Shown: positions 24,486 through 32,948 of the stretch, in pieces
Position numbering within the stretch: the first letter of the stretch is position 1
How the letters are laid out: each line of letters opens with the position of its first letter
Origin: an uncultured Rickettsiales bacterium
Lineage (GTDB): Bacteria; Pseudomonadota; Alphaproteobacteria; Rickettsiales; Deianiraeaceae
Assembly: GCA_905480015.1 (NCBI GenBank)
Contig: CAJQOT010000095.1
Location: 1 to 34,239 of the forward strand
Direction of reading: 5' to 3'
Length of the DNA stretch: 34,239 nt
Translations under genes and position numbers: made by a program
The notes under the pieces: generated by a model
Databases searched by the model: none
What the model was told of the DNA's origin: nothing
The model's input: the letters and a program-made list of their open reading frames with translations, nothing else

Positions 24486-25190
24486 ATGCCTCAACCTAAA
24501 TTATCATTGAATGATATGCCTCTGGAGATAATAAACAACATATCCTCTCGTCTATCTAGCGAAGACTTTTCAAGATTTAGAATGACTGATAACAGAATAT
24601 GTAATGCAACATACGGTCAAGATATAGCACGAGAAGATCTGGCTACAAAAGCAAAAGTTATGTCTTGTGATCAGTTATTATCAGAAATAGAAGATACTAA
24701 AAAATCAGATCATTATCTCAAAGAGGCAATGCTATCAGTATTACAAGAAGAGATGAATGGCAGAATTGCAGAGGTAAAGAAAGTAACAGATAAGATCCAT
24801 TTTAAATATCATTATAATTATGTTGATAACTGTTCATTGGTATCTTCAGGGTCATTACATAGTTTATCAAAGAATGATGACATAGAAGGTGCAATATTGT
24901 TGGCTATGAGTATGTACTCCATAAGCGAATCAAATATGTACTCCATAAGCAAAGACTCTCTTATCTGCTGGACAGATGATCTTCAAAGAGAGGATCTCCC
25001 TAAATATAGTGAAAAAGAAGAAGCATTAGAGGAAAAATTTCCTAAATATGGAGCTATAGCGTTAGAAATAATAACTAATAAATTTATACAGGCAGTTAAG
25101 GAAGGCAACCTAGAAGAAGGCAATGAATTAGAATCTCAGTTAAAAAAGTTATCTGCTGACAAAGGGAAATCTGAAGGTTTTTCAAGGTAA
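24486..25190 (+). CDS. F-box domain protein, putative host-directed effector
   Basis: 234 aa. Residues about 6-45 fit a eukaryotic F-box: LNDMPLEIINNISSRLSSED then FSRFRMTDNRIC, matching the order LPxEIxxxIxxxLxxxDxxxxxxxxxxx(W/C). In eukaryotes this motif docks Skp1 in SCF ubiquitin ligases; bacteria that carry it are mostly host-associated (for example Legionella). The rest is helical without a recognised substrate domain; a FIQAVKEGNLEEG segment near 207-219 resembles the start of an ankyrin repeat. No N-terminal signal peptide. It has its own promoter and a terminator-like hairpin and is isolated. Secretion and binding are inference. Confidence 0.72.
   Translation: MPQPKLSLNDMPLEIINNISSRLSSEDFSRFRMTDNRICNATYGQDIAREDLATKAKVMSCDQLLSEIEDTKKSDHYLKEAMLSVLQEEMNGRIAEVKKVTDKIHFKYHYNYVDNCSLVSSGSLHSLSKNDDIEGAILLAMSMYSISESNMYSISKDSLICWTDDLQREDLPKYSEKEEALEEKFPKYGAIALEIITNKFIQAVKEGNLEEGNELESQLKKLSADKGKSEGFSR
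24912..24959 (+). repeat. 24-bp in-frame tandem duplication
   Basis: Two 24-bp units (24912-24935 and 24936-24959) share the first 15 bases exactly and encode MYSISESN and MYSISKDS. It lies in the middle of the F-box protein. Confidence 0.85.
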
Positions 25191-25284
25191 ATTATAGTGA
25201 AGAAAGTTCTTGCATTGAAATCATTCCGTGGTGAATTGCCCTTCCCACAATTACACTGTTAATATTTCATAAAAAAGAGATAAT

Positions 25285-25308
25285 TACAATAGGCTAACGC
25301 CTATTGTA
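25285..25308 (+). terminator. Terminator-like hairpin after the F-box gene
   Basis: Perfect 10-bp stem TACAATAGGC / GCCTATTGTA around a TAAC loop, about 95 nt after the F-box stop, followed by TAGTTCTTAATTTTT. Symmetric enough to work in both directions. Confidence 0.6.
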
Positions 25309-25404
25309 TAGTTCTTAATTTTTCAATGCCTATAAAATTACTAAATCTGCTTCCTTAATTCAAAACAAAATGTGACACACTATCAATTAGTTTTTAATTG
25401 ATAT

Positions 25405-25995
25405 ATGTCATTTTTGAATATTCAGCTACCAAAAGATCTTATTCCGCATTTTAATAAAAAAATTCAATACTTGACGAGCGTTGGAAAAATGCAAAATGGC
25501 ACAGAATTTCGCAGAAGTATAAAAAATGAAAGAGTGATAGTTTATGAGCTTTTTAAGTCTGTAAAGCAATCTGATGCAATAACTTTGCTTGAAAATTTCT
25601 TCCACACGGTGCGTGGGCAAATGTATTCATTTAAAATATTAGATATCACAGACTTTCATATTCAAAATGCTATATGTAAAAAAATTGATGCTCAATCTGT
25701 TCAAATTCAAAAAGTTAATCAATTTCAAGAATTACAGCATAAAAAAGATATTACCAAGCCCAAGGAAGGTACTGTTAAAATTTTTAAAGACAACGCTATT
25801 GTTATAAGTGGATATTCAGTTAATTATCAAACAGGTGTTATTTCATTCAATGAAGATGTATCAAACTCTCAAATCACAGTTTCTTGTGAATATTTCCACC
25901 ATGTTAGGTTTGGAGAAGATGCCATTGCATTTACTATGAAGGGGGGTGCATCTTTTGAAATTGCACATTTAACAATTGTTGAAGTTTTAGATTAG
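25405..25995 (+). CDS. DUF2460 family protein, GTA g12-like
   Basis: 196 aa. DUF2460 family, the distal-tail protein encoded as g12 in the Rhodobacter capsulatus gene transfer agent (GTA). Fits: an NGTEFRRSI segment (family SGxExRxa), FFHTVRGQMYSFKILDITDF (family FFxxRxGrxxgFRxKDxxD), ITKPKEGTVKIF (family IxKPxxGTVxV), GVISFNEDV, an (S)CEYFHHVRFGEDAI segment (family FdvPVRFdxD), and the final LTIVEVLD. Frame intact. The start of the DUF2163 gene follows after 4 nt, so the two are co-translated. No adjacent capsid or terminase gene. Confidence 0.85.
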   Translation: MSFLNIQLPKDLIPHFNKKIQYLTSVGKMQNGTEFRRSIKNERVIVYELFKSVKQSDAITLLENFFHTVRGQMYSFKILDITDFHIQNAICKKIDAQSVQIQKVNQFQELQHKKDITKPKEGTVKIFKDNAIVISGYSVNYQTGVISFNEDVSNSQITVSCEYFHHVRFGEDAIAFTMKGGASFEIAHLTIVEVLD

Positions 25996-25999
25996 CTGT

Positions 26000-26725
26000 A
26001 TGAATATTATTTTTATCTCTATCAATGGGTCCCTATTTAACAATTCAAAACAAGCAATTACTTTTGAAGGACAAGCTTATCAAGCATTGCCATTTGAAGT
26101 TATGCATTCTATACAAAATGCCAATTTGCAACCAAATACTACAAATATTCGTTTTATTTTTAATAGCATAATTACAGATGAGGAAATGGTTACAAATTTT
26201 CTCTATAAATCAGAAATTATAATGTGGGATATTGTGGATAACATCAAAAAAATTACTTTCAAAGGTATAGCATTTGATATTAAAACATATACATCTGGGT
26301 ACGAGGCAATTGTTTATGGAGAAAATTATAAACTTACCGCACCACTAACAAAGCAATACTCAGAAAAGTGTCGTGCAACATTTTGTGATAGCAAGTGTTC
26401 TTTAAATATTCAAAACCATACTTATGTGGGCGTGATTACAGCGGTGCGTTCTCATAGCATTGTTTTAACTGTAAGTCTTCCAAATAAATTCTGGAAAAAC
26501 AGCACAATGATATTCGTAAAGAATGGCACAAAAGCTTTGATATCCGTGCGTGGAGTAAACGGAAGTGAGGTTTTATTTCTCGATCCAACTCACTCGTCTA
26601 TTCAAATTGGGGACACTGTATCGTTTCAGTCTGCGTGTAACAAAACTTTAAAAACATGCATTGAAATTTATAACAATGCGGTAAATTTTCGTGGTGAACC
26701 ATTTATTTGGAGAAAAAGCTGGTAA
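26000..26725 (+). CDS. DUF2163 family protein, GTA g13-like
   Basis: 241 aa. DUF2163/phage_BR0599 family, GTA g13-like tail hub protein. C-terminal features: KCRATFCDSKCSL (family CxxxLGDxxC region), YVGVITAV, and ACNKTLKTCIEIYNNAVNFRG near 213-233 (family GCDKxxxTCxxxFxNxxNFRG), with Cys residues that in homologous proteins bind an iron-sulphur cluster. The N-terminal 100 residues are diverged. Follows the DUF2460 gene as in GTA clusters; the next GTA gene, a NlpC/P60 peptidase, is not found, and the element breaks off at a 15-bp tandem duplication. Confidence 0.8.
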   Translation: MNIIFISINGSLFNNSKQAITFEGQAYQALPFEVMHSIQNANLQPNTTNIRFIFNSIITDEEMVTNFLYKSEIIMWDIVDNIKKITFKGIAFDIKTYTSGYEAIVYGENYKLTAPLTKQYSEKCRATFCDSKCSLNIQNHTYVGVITAVRSHSIVLTVSLPNKFWKNSTMIFVKNGTKALISVRGVNGSEVLFLDPTHSSIQIGDTVSFQSACNKTLKTCIEIYNNAVNFRGEPFIWRKSW

Positions 26726-26755
26726 CCATCTATAGAATATCCATCTATAGAATAT
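26726..26755. repeat. Perfect 15-bp tandem duplication
   Basis: Two identical 15-bp units (26726-26740 and 26741-26755) begin at the base after the DUF2163 stop. A slippage product or a scar at the break of the GTA block. Confidence 0.85.
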
Positions 26756-26806
26756 AAATGTCTGTGAAATTTGGCATTTAGTTAGTAAGGGTTGTGTAGT
26801 GTGGCG

Positions 26807-27727
26807 TTATAAAGTTGTATCTAAATTAAAGAATTTTTCAAATGTTACATTGTAAGATTCATCAATACATGTTTGAAGTGCTTTTTCTATTGCATCGCTT
26901 TCTAACTTTGTAGAATTGCCAATGCAATGTTTTGGGTATGTTGCATTTGTATTTTGTTGAAAAATATCTATTTTTACTCCTGCTATAAACATATCGTTGA
27001 TTTTTTTGGTCTGAATATTAGTTTTGTATGCAATAACGTTGTGACTTTTCTGTGCTACGGTAAATTTCTGAAGAAATGTATTGGTTAGCATTTTTTGTAT
27101 GAGAGGGTTTGTGTTGGCAATTTCAACAATATTATCAATTTTAAAGTTATGATATGTTTTGTATACTGGTGTACAAAGTTTGTTTGGGGTGGCAAATCCA
27201 AGGCTGTTGTAAAACCTTTCAGTTTCCATATGCTTGTCGCATTTGTTTTTCAGTGTGTTAATCAGCTCTACTTTATAAATTTCATTTGATGTATTCGAGT
27301 ATTGTTGTATAATTGGCTCAATTGCTTGCCTTTCATACTGGAGTTTCTCATGTACGACATCAACAAGGGATTGCCTGTCAACATATACTTGTATGTAGTG
27401 TGTTTTAGCGGATTGCATTTCGTTTTGTATAGAATAGTTTGCAATTGGAATATCAGGAACTTTTGATTTAACGGTTCGTGAATATTCATTGATATTATTT
27501 CCATTAATTGATTTGTCCTGCATAAATGTATGTGATGACAAAGATGTATAGATGCGTTGCTTAAGGTCTGCAAGAGCGTCTTCTATTGCCTGTGCTTTAC
27601 TTGAAGCTGCACCATAACCGTATAATATTTGTTCTGTGTTTTCTTGTGTTTTCTTGTACCATTCAGGAGTCTTATCCTTCGCAATACATGACGATAAAAT
27701 AAGTATTAATATAATTTTTATAATCAT
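26807..27727 (-). CDS. LPP20-like lipoprotein
   Basis: 306 aa. Signal peptide with lipobox LILSSC, lipidated Cys at 14. Residues about 20-75 match the LPP20 family pattern: TPEWYKKT, then ILYGYGAASSKAQAIEDALADLK, and an AxxxA helix. The C-terminal part (about 150-306) is unrecognised. LPP20-type lipoproteins are envelope proteins of unknown function, first described in Helicobacter. The gene lies on the opposite strand between the GTA tail genes and the portal gene and so interrupts the GTA block. Confidence 0.65.
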   Translation of the reverse strand: MIIKIILILILSSCIAKDKTPEWYKKTQENTEQILYGYGAASSKAQAIEDALADLKQRIYTSLSSHTFMQDKSINGNNINEYSRTVKSKVPDIPIANYSIQNEMQSAKTHYIQVYVDRQSLVDVVHEKLQYERQAIEPIIQQYSNTSNEIYKVELINTLKNKCDKHMETERFYNSLGFATPNKLCTPVYKTYHNFKIDNIVEIANTNPLIQKMLTNTFLQKFTVAQKSHNVIAYKTNIQTKKINDMFIAGVKIDIFQQNTNATYPKHCIGNSTKLESDAIEKALQTCIDESYNVTFEKFFNLDTTL

Positions 27728-27789
27728 GCTTCCTTATAGTGTAAGATGGAGATAGAAGTATACATATAAATTAATTATTCAAGAACTTT

Positions 27790-28893
27790 ATGTTGCAAAA
27801 TATTTTCAAAAAACACCTTAATGCACAAAGCACGGCGAGCGTCTTTCAAACATATTTTATGGGAAATGCTAGCCCGCAGTGGACGGCGAGCAATTATGAA
27901 CAATTTGCTACAGAAGGGTATGTAAAAAATGTTGTGGCGTACCGTTGTATTGCAATGATAGCACGTTCTGCAAGCTTTATTTCCTTAAAGTGTGGCGTAC
28001 AAAATGATGATGGTAATTTTGTTGAAAATACAACACACAAGCTTAACAGTTTATTTGCACGCCCAAATGAGAATGAATCATTTTATGATATAATGGAGAA
28101 GTTATATAGCTATAAACTATTGTGGGGGAATGTGTTTTTGAGAATATTTCAAGGTGAGGATGGTAATATTGACAGCATTAAATGTTTACGCCCAGACAGG
28201 GTAACAATATTGAGCGATGAGTATGGTGATGTTGCTGGGTATCGTTATAAATATAAAAAGGTTAAAGTGGATTTCCCCGTTCGTGGTGATGGATTTTGTG
28301 AAATTATACATATAAAATCTTTTAATCCTTTAAATGATTTTTATGGTCTTTCAGCCATGGAGGCGGCAAAGTATGCGATAGACCAACATAATGAATCGGC
28401 AAAGTATGCAAAGGCATTATTGCAAAATTCTGCAAGACCGTCTGGTGCATTGGTTGTTAATTCAACAGAGCACAATAACGGTGGAAGATTGACGGACGAT
28501 CAATTTCATAAATTAAGAGAACAGCTTACGGCGAATCACTCGGGTGCGGTAAACAATGGCAAACCGTTAATTTTAGAGGGAGGTCTTGATTGGAAGGAGA
28601 TGTCAATGTCTCCTAAAGATATGGATTTTATTGAAAACAAGAATTCCTCTGCAAGGGAAATTGCACTTGCGTTTGGCGTTCCTCCACAACTTCTTGGCAT
28701 TCCAGGGGATAACACATATTCCAATATGAGTCAGGCTAGGCTTGCATTGTGGGAGCAAACGATTATTCCATTGATGCAAGATGTGACAAAGACTCTTGAA
28801 AGGGCATTTGGTAATATTTTACAAGAAGATGAATTGGTAATTCAGTTTAATAAAGCTCAAATTTCAGATATTTCGCAGAAAGATTTAAGTTAA
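27790..28893 (+). CDS. HK97-type phage portal protein, GTA g3-like
   Basis: 367 aa. Portal protein of the HK97/GTA type, the ring at the capsid vertex through which DNA enters. Features: VVAYRCIAMIARSAS near residue 48 (family VxACVxxIAxxxAxxPL), LFARPNENESFYDIMEKL, SYKLLWGNVFLRIF, DRVTILSDEYG, EIIHIKSFNPLNDFYGLSAMEAAKYAID, and AFGVPPQLLGIPGDNTYSNM. It ends soon after IQFNKAQISDIS, where homologs (about 390-400 aa) carry a further 25-30 residues, so the C-terminus is short. Whether it can still work is unknown. Converges on rnc, with a 4-nt overlap of stops. Confidence 0.85.
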   Translation: MLQNIFKKHLNAQSTASVFQTYFMGNASPQWTASNYEQFATEGYVKNVVAYRCIAMIARSASFISLKCGVQNDDGNFVENTTHKLNSLFARPNENESFYDIMEKLYSYKLLWGNVFLRIFQGEDGNIDSIKCLRPDRVTILSDEYGDVAGYRYKYKKVKVDFPVRGDGFCEIIHIKSFNPLNDFYGLSAMEAAKYAIDQHNESAKYAKALLQNSARPSGALVVNSTEHNNGGRLTDDQFHKLREQLTANHSGAVNNGKPLILEGGLDWKEMSMSPKDMDFIENKNSSAREIALAFGVPPQLLGIPGDNTYSNMSQARLALWEQTIIPLMQDVTKTLERAFGNILQEDELVIQFNKAQISDISQKDLS

Positions 28894-29546
28894 TTATGAA
28901 TGTTTTGCAATGTTTTTTCTGCAACGAGCTTTTCAGCTTCTTTTTTTGTGGAAGCCGTAGCTTGGTATTCTATTTTATTAAACAAAATTTTTGCAACAAA
29001 AAGATTGTCTACTTGTGTAATTTTATATTCTGGTATTTTTTTTAAATGTTGCTGAAAGTATTCCTGTAAGGTGGATTTTGGATCTTTAGGTGGGTTAACA
29101 TTGTGTTCAATGTATTCTTGCCAATTTTTTGATATAAACTTTTGTATCGTTTCAAGGTTTGAGTCTAGGAATATTGCACCAATGATAGCCTCTATTGCAT
29201 CTTCTCCAATTTTTAATTGATTGCAAGAGACGTCGCTTTTTTGTGCTTTGGAAAAGGTAATATAAGGTATTAAATCAAGTTTTTGTGCAACTTTGTAACA
29301 AACATCACCACATACTAAATGTGCATGTCTTCGGGAAATCTCGCCTTCATTTTCGTTTGGAAATTGTAGAAAGAGTTCTTGTGCAATAATAAAATTTAAA
29401 ATTTTATCTCCTAAGAACTCTAATCTTTGATAGCTTTTTATTTTTTTATTTTCGATTTTTTTACTTGGGTGAGTCAGTGCTTCCGCTAAAAGGTTTTTAT
29501 CCTTGAATATGTATTCTATGTTTTTCTCAAGTGTGTTATATGACAT
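28890..29546 (-). CDS. rnc: Ribonuclease III
   Basis: Double-strand-specific endoribonuclease that processes rRNA precursors and structured mRNA. 218 aa. The signature RLEFLGD (Glu43, Asp47) is followed by IGEDAIEAIIGAIFLDS with the second catalytic Glu. A C-terminal double-stranded RNA-binding domain begins DPKSTLQEYFQ and ends STKKEAEKLVAEKTL. Start overlaps the def 3' end by 11 nt, so it is last in an asmA-def-rnc operon. Confidence 0.95.
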   Translation of the reverse strand: MSYNTLEKNIEYIFKDKNLLAEALTHPSKKIENKKIKSYQRLEFLGDKILNFIIAQELFLQFPNENEGEISRRHAHLVCGDVCYKVAQKLDLIPYITFSKAQKSDVSCNQLKIGEDAIEAIIGAIFLDSNLETIQKFISKNWQEYIEHNVNPPKDPKSTLQEYFQQHLKKIPEYKITQVDNLFVAKILFNKIEYQATASTKKEAEKLVAEKTLQNIHN

Positions 29547-30066
29547 CTTCCATAGTTTTTTTAATTTTCTTAATGCGGTTTATCATTAATTGTTTTTTAA
29601 GTGAAGAGACACGTGATGCTATTGTGGTGCCGTTTAAATGGTCTATTTCGTGTTGAATGCATGTGGAAAGTAGTCCATCTGTTTGTATTTTGCATTCTTT
29701 ACCATTTACATCGAGATATTTTACAGTAATTTTTTCAGGACGCATAATTTTTACTGCTTCCTCTGGAAATGAAAGACAGCCTTCATTGTATTCAGCGTTT
29801 GCGGAAGATGTTTCTATAATTTCAGGGTTTATCATTATATATTGCTCGTCTGATAGTTTTTCTTCTTCGACCCAATTGATGTCAACAACAATAATACGCT
29901 GTAGAATTCCTACCTGAACTGCTGAGAGACCTATACCGCGGTGATGATACATTGTTTCTAGCATATTATGTGCTAGAACCTTTATTTCTTGTGTAATTTG
30001 TGATACAGGGGCGGATATTTTTTGCAGTATTGGATTTGGTGCAATAACAAGATGCAAAGTAGACAT
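29536..30066 (-). CDS. def: Peptide deformylase
   Basis: Removes the formyl group from nascent proteins. 176 aa, normal. All three motifs are present: GIGLSAVQVG (44-53), EGCLSFP (95-101, Cys97 metal ligand), and QHEIDH (138-143) with His139 and His143 as metal ligands and Glu140 catalytic. TAATG overlap with asmA. fmt, the usual partner, is not adjacent. Confidence 0.96.
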   Translation of the reverse strand: MSTLHLVIAPNPILQKISAPVSQITQEIKVLAHNMLETMYHHRGIGLSAVQVGILQRIIVVDINWVEEEKLSDEQYIMINPEIIETSSANAEYNEGCLSFPEEAVKIMRPEKITVKYLDVNGKECKIQTDGLLSTCIQHEIDHLNGTTIASRVSSLKKQLMINRIKKIKKTMEDVI

Positions 30067-32381
30067 TACTTTTTGAAATTATTTATCAAAGTGTTAAATT
30101 TTTTAATCTTTGTTTGTAATTTTGAGGTAGAAATCTTTTTTCTCATTGATTGCTTTAATTTATGCTCGAGATATTTAGATGGGTTTATAGAGTATGAAAG
30201 ATCGTTAATATTTCCACTTGCAATGAAATGAGGTATGGGAGCGTCATCAATTTCTGTTTTAAATGTATAATATAGTTGGCTATTTTTAAGATTTAATTTT
30301 CCATCACCCTTCAGGGTTACATTGTTGTTTTTTATTAAAAGATTATTTTTTGTTAAAACACCATTGCTAATAATGGATTGCACCGATACATGCTCAACGG
30401 TTGATTTTTTTACGGGAGATATATATTTTTCAAAAGCTTTTTTGGTAAGAAGGTTTTTATAATTTTTCTTAACATCATTTGATATATCTTCTAAATCTAT
30501 GCCTTTGATTGTAAAATTCTTAGCTTCCATGTTCAAGAATCCTGAACCTTTATTGGCAATTATATACGGAGAAAGTTTGCCAATTGTACTGGATTTAAAT
30601 AATAATTTTGAATTAATTTTTCCATATGAAAGTGGTGGTAGTGCAAATGCATTAAATATACCTTTGGTTTCAATGCTGTCAAGGTTGGTTTCTAGGGTTA
30701 TTGCCGTCAGTGAGGAGTCTTTCTCTTTTGCATTTACTTGTATTTGCAATTCTCCATCAAAAACAGATACGGTGGTTTTATGTGTAATGTTGCCATTGCG
30801 AGCTTTTGTATTAGATATAATGTGCTCTACAACAATATTATGTGCGATGAGTTTATTTATGTTAATCTGAACATCAAGTGCAAGCGTGGTGGTGTTAAAA
30901 AGCATAATGTCTTCTTTGCTGACACCTCCTATTAAATTCATAGATGTTACATCTTTGCTAGTTTCTACAACATCGATATTTTCTACTGGAGTCTGGTTAT
31001 TTTTTGTTGAGAAGTCTATATAATCGTCAATGTTAATTAATGAGCTATCAATGTTGGCAGTTATTGTTTTTTGTTCTGCGATGATATCGGCAATAGCATG
31101 CAATGTTATTTTATTTGAATCAATGGAAATTTGACTGCCTTTGTTGATTGTGAAAATACCATTTTTAAATGTAAAGTATATTGGTATAGCAATGTTTTTT
31201 GGGTATTTTTTAATATTTGGAACAGATACTTTTAGTGTGTCTAGAGTATTTTGTATATTTTCTATTTCAACTTGTATATACCCATTAGATTTGATCTGAG
31301 AAACATCGTTGCGACTTGGCAATGATATTTCAATGTCTTTTGTTGATACTACAATATCTTTTGCGTCAATGGAAGTTTTTATAGATTTTACTGTATTTTT
31401 TGTGATCTGAAGTTCGGTAATAAAGTTTATTGTAGGTGCGTTTTCAAGAATTTGGTTTTCAATATATAAATATTTTGATATATTGGCGGGTGATATATTA
31501 TTCGCTTCTAATGTAATATTTGCACTGTTAAAAAATGTTGGATTATTTTTATTAAAGTTATAAGTTCCATCGCCTTCTATGTTTCCAAAGGAAGAGTTTA
31601 AAACAAAGTGTACATCGCCTTGATTTTTATGAAATATATCTTTTAAATTTGATGATTTCAGTATAAGGCTTATTTTTTGTTCATTGATAGTAAAATCTAT
31701 TGCGGTGTTTATAGGGGAGTCAAATGATGGTATTGTTAATGATGAATTGAAATCTTGTATTTGATAGTCATCTTTTAAATCGCAGTCTTTATAAGATATA
31801 GCACTATTTGTAATTGAGAAATTTTTAAGTGTTATTTCGCGAATAGACAGTAAAGACTTGTTAGCTATTTTTCGTGTTTGTGTTACCTGTGGCTTTATTT
31901 CAATGGCGGGAGTCTCTAATGTTGGTGGTGAAAAAATATTGATGGTATTTTTACACTTAAAAATATTGATGGTGGCGGTGTCAATGTTAATATTTTTTAC
32001 TACTAATTTGCCAGCTAATATTGGAAAAACTGATATTTTAATATTAATTTTTTTAGCGTTTAAAACTTCGTTTGCAGAAGATTTTGCATTTGTTAGCCTA
32101 ACATCGCGAGCGGTAAAACCAAGAAATGGTAGAATTGATAGTCGCGTTTTGCCATCAAGGTGGACATTGAGACCTGTATGCTGTGATATAATATCATTTA
32201 CCTGATTCATAGGTATAATTTTTTCAATGGGAATGAAGCGTGGAACGATAAATGATGCAACAACAATGATTGCTATAAGCCATATGGCAGATTTAATGAT
32301 CATGCGTAATGGCATGAAAATAATGCTTAACAAGGAGTGTTTTTTATTGTTTCGAAATTTGTTATTTGCATTTGCCTTCAT
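30066..32381 (-). CDS. AsmA family envelope protein
   Basis: 771 aa. N-terminal cytoplasmic Lys/Asn-rich tail, a single transmembrane helix about 25-50 (IIKSAIWLIAIIVVASF), then a long periplasmic region of short beta strands. The N-terminal domain after the membrane segment matches AsmA: VNDIISQHTGLNVHLDGKTRLSILPFLGFTARDVRL. The C-terminal 200 residues have the FxFKGxDLxxI-like pattern (MEAKNFTIKGIDLED) and a KGDGKLNLKNSQL turn. AsmA-like proteins form lipid-transfer bridges between the membranes. Heads the asmA-def-rnc group, divergent from rpsF. Confidence 0.85.
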   Translation of the reverse strand: MKANANNKFRNNKKHSLLSIIFMPLRMIIKSAIWLIAIIVVASFIVPRFIPIEKIIPMNQVNDIISQHTGLNVHLDGKTRLSILPFLGFTARDVRLTNAKSSANEVLNAKKINIKISVFPILAGKLVVKNINIDTATINIFKCKNTINIFSPPTLETPAIEIKPQVTQTRKIANKSLLSIREITLKNFSITNSAISYKDCDLKDDYQIQDFNSSLTIPSFDSPINTAIDFTINEQKISLILKSSNLKDIFHKNQGDVHFVLNSSFGNIEGDGTYNFNKNNPTFFNSANITLEANNISPANISKYLYIENQILENAPTINFITELQITKNTVKSIKTSIDAKDIVVSTKDIEISLPSRNDVSQIKSNGYIQVEIENIQNTLDTLKVSVPNIKKYPKNIAIPIYFTFKNGIFTINKGSQISIDSNKITLHAIADIIAEQKTITANIDSSLINIDDYIDFSTKNNQTPVENIDVVETSKDVTSMNLIGGVSKEDIMLFNTTTLALDVQININKLIAHNIVVEHIISNTKARNGNITHKTTVSVFDGELQIQVNAKEKDSSLTAITLETNLDSIETKGIFNAFALPPLSYGKINSKLLFKSSTIGKLSPYIIANKGSGFLNMEAKNFTIKGIDLEDISNDVKKNYKNLLTKKAFEKYISPVKKSTVEHVSVQSIISNGVLTKNNLLIKNNNVTLKGDGKLNLKNSQLYYTFKTEIDDAPIPHFIASGNINDLSYSINPSKYLEHKLKQSMRKKISTSKLQTKIKKFNTLINNFKK

Positions 32382-32452
32382 TGGTGTAAGCTAGTTATTA
32401 TATATATAATATGCGTTAATATACAATAAAAAGTCAAGTTTTATTTTTTTGC

Positions 32453-32481
32453 TTGACAAATCATTTATCAACATTTATGTG
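32453..32481 (+). promoter_or_regulatory. Likely promoter of rpsF-rpsR-rplI
   Basis: TTGACA (32453-32458), 17-nt spacer, TATGTG (32476-32481). A divergent TTGACT on the minus strand (32437-32432) could be the -35 of the asmA promoter, so the two -35 boxes would sit back to back, 15 nt apart. Confidence 0.5.
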
Positions 32482-32528
32482 GGTTTCACATTAAAAAATA
32501 TTTACCCTAACGCACAAGTATCCTGAGT

Positions 32529-32936
32529 ATGAAAAAATATGAAATTGTCCTGTTAATAAACCAAGATGTGCCTCACCAAGGTATTGCGGTTATTGCTAAA
32601 AAAATTGAATCTCTTTTTGATGGAGGTGGAAAAGTTGTGTCTTCAGAGTATTGGGGATTGCGTGAACTTGCATACCCGATTGTAAAGCAAAAAAAAGCAA
32701 GATATTACATGCTTTCTGTTGAAATGAATCCCGATGTTGTGAAAGTGATTTCTGATTATATAAAAATTAATGAAAGCATTATTCGTTCTGGCATTTATAG
32801 TGTTGAGGAGTTTGACAAGGAATCTCATATGATGTCTTACACAAAGGGTCTTGCAGAAAATCTACAAGAATCTGATTTTACATCACTTTTCCCCAACCAT
32901 GTGACGGCAAAAACACCACTAAAAGAAAGTAAATAA
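32529..32936 (+). CDS. rpsF: 30S ribosomal protein S6
   Basis: 135 aa, close to the E. coli length. The S6 pattern is present: MKKYEIVLLINQD, a GGGKVVSSEYWGLRELAYPI strand (family G..w..R.LAYpI), KARYYMLSVEM, and INESIIRSGI. S6 sits on the platform of the small subunit and binds S18. First gene of rpsF-rpsR-rplI, a conserved order. No SD in the leader. Confidence 0.95.
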   Translation: MKKYEIVLLINQDVPHQGIAVIAKKIESLFDGGGKVVSSEYWGLRELAYPIVKQKKARYYMLSVEMNPDVVKVISDYIKINESIIRSGIYSVEEFDKESHMMSYTKGLAENLQESDFTSLFPNHVTAKTPLKESK

Positions 32937-32948
32937 AATTTATAAAGT

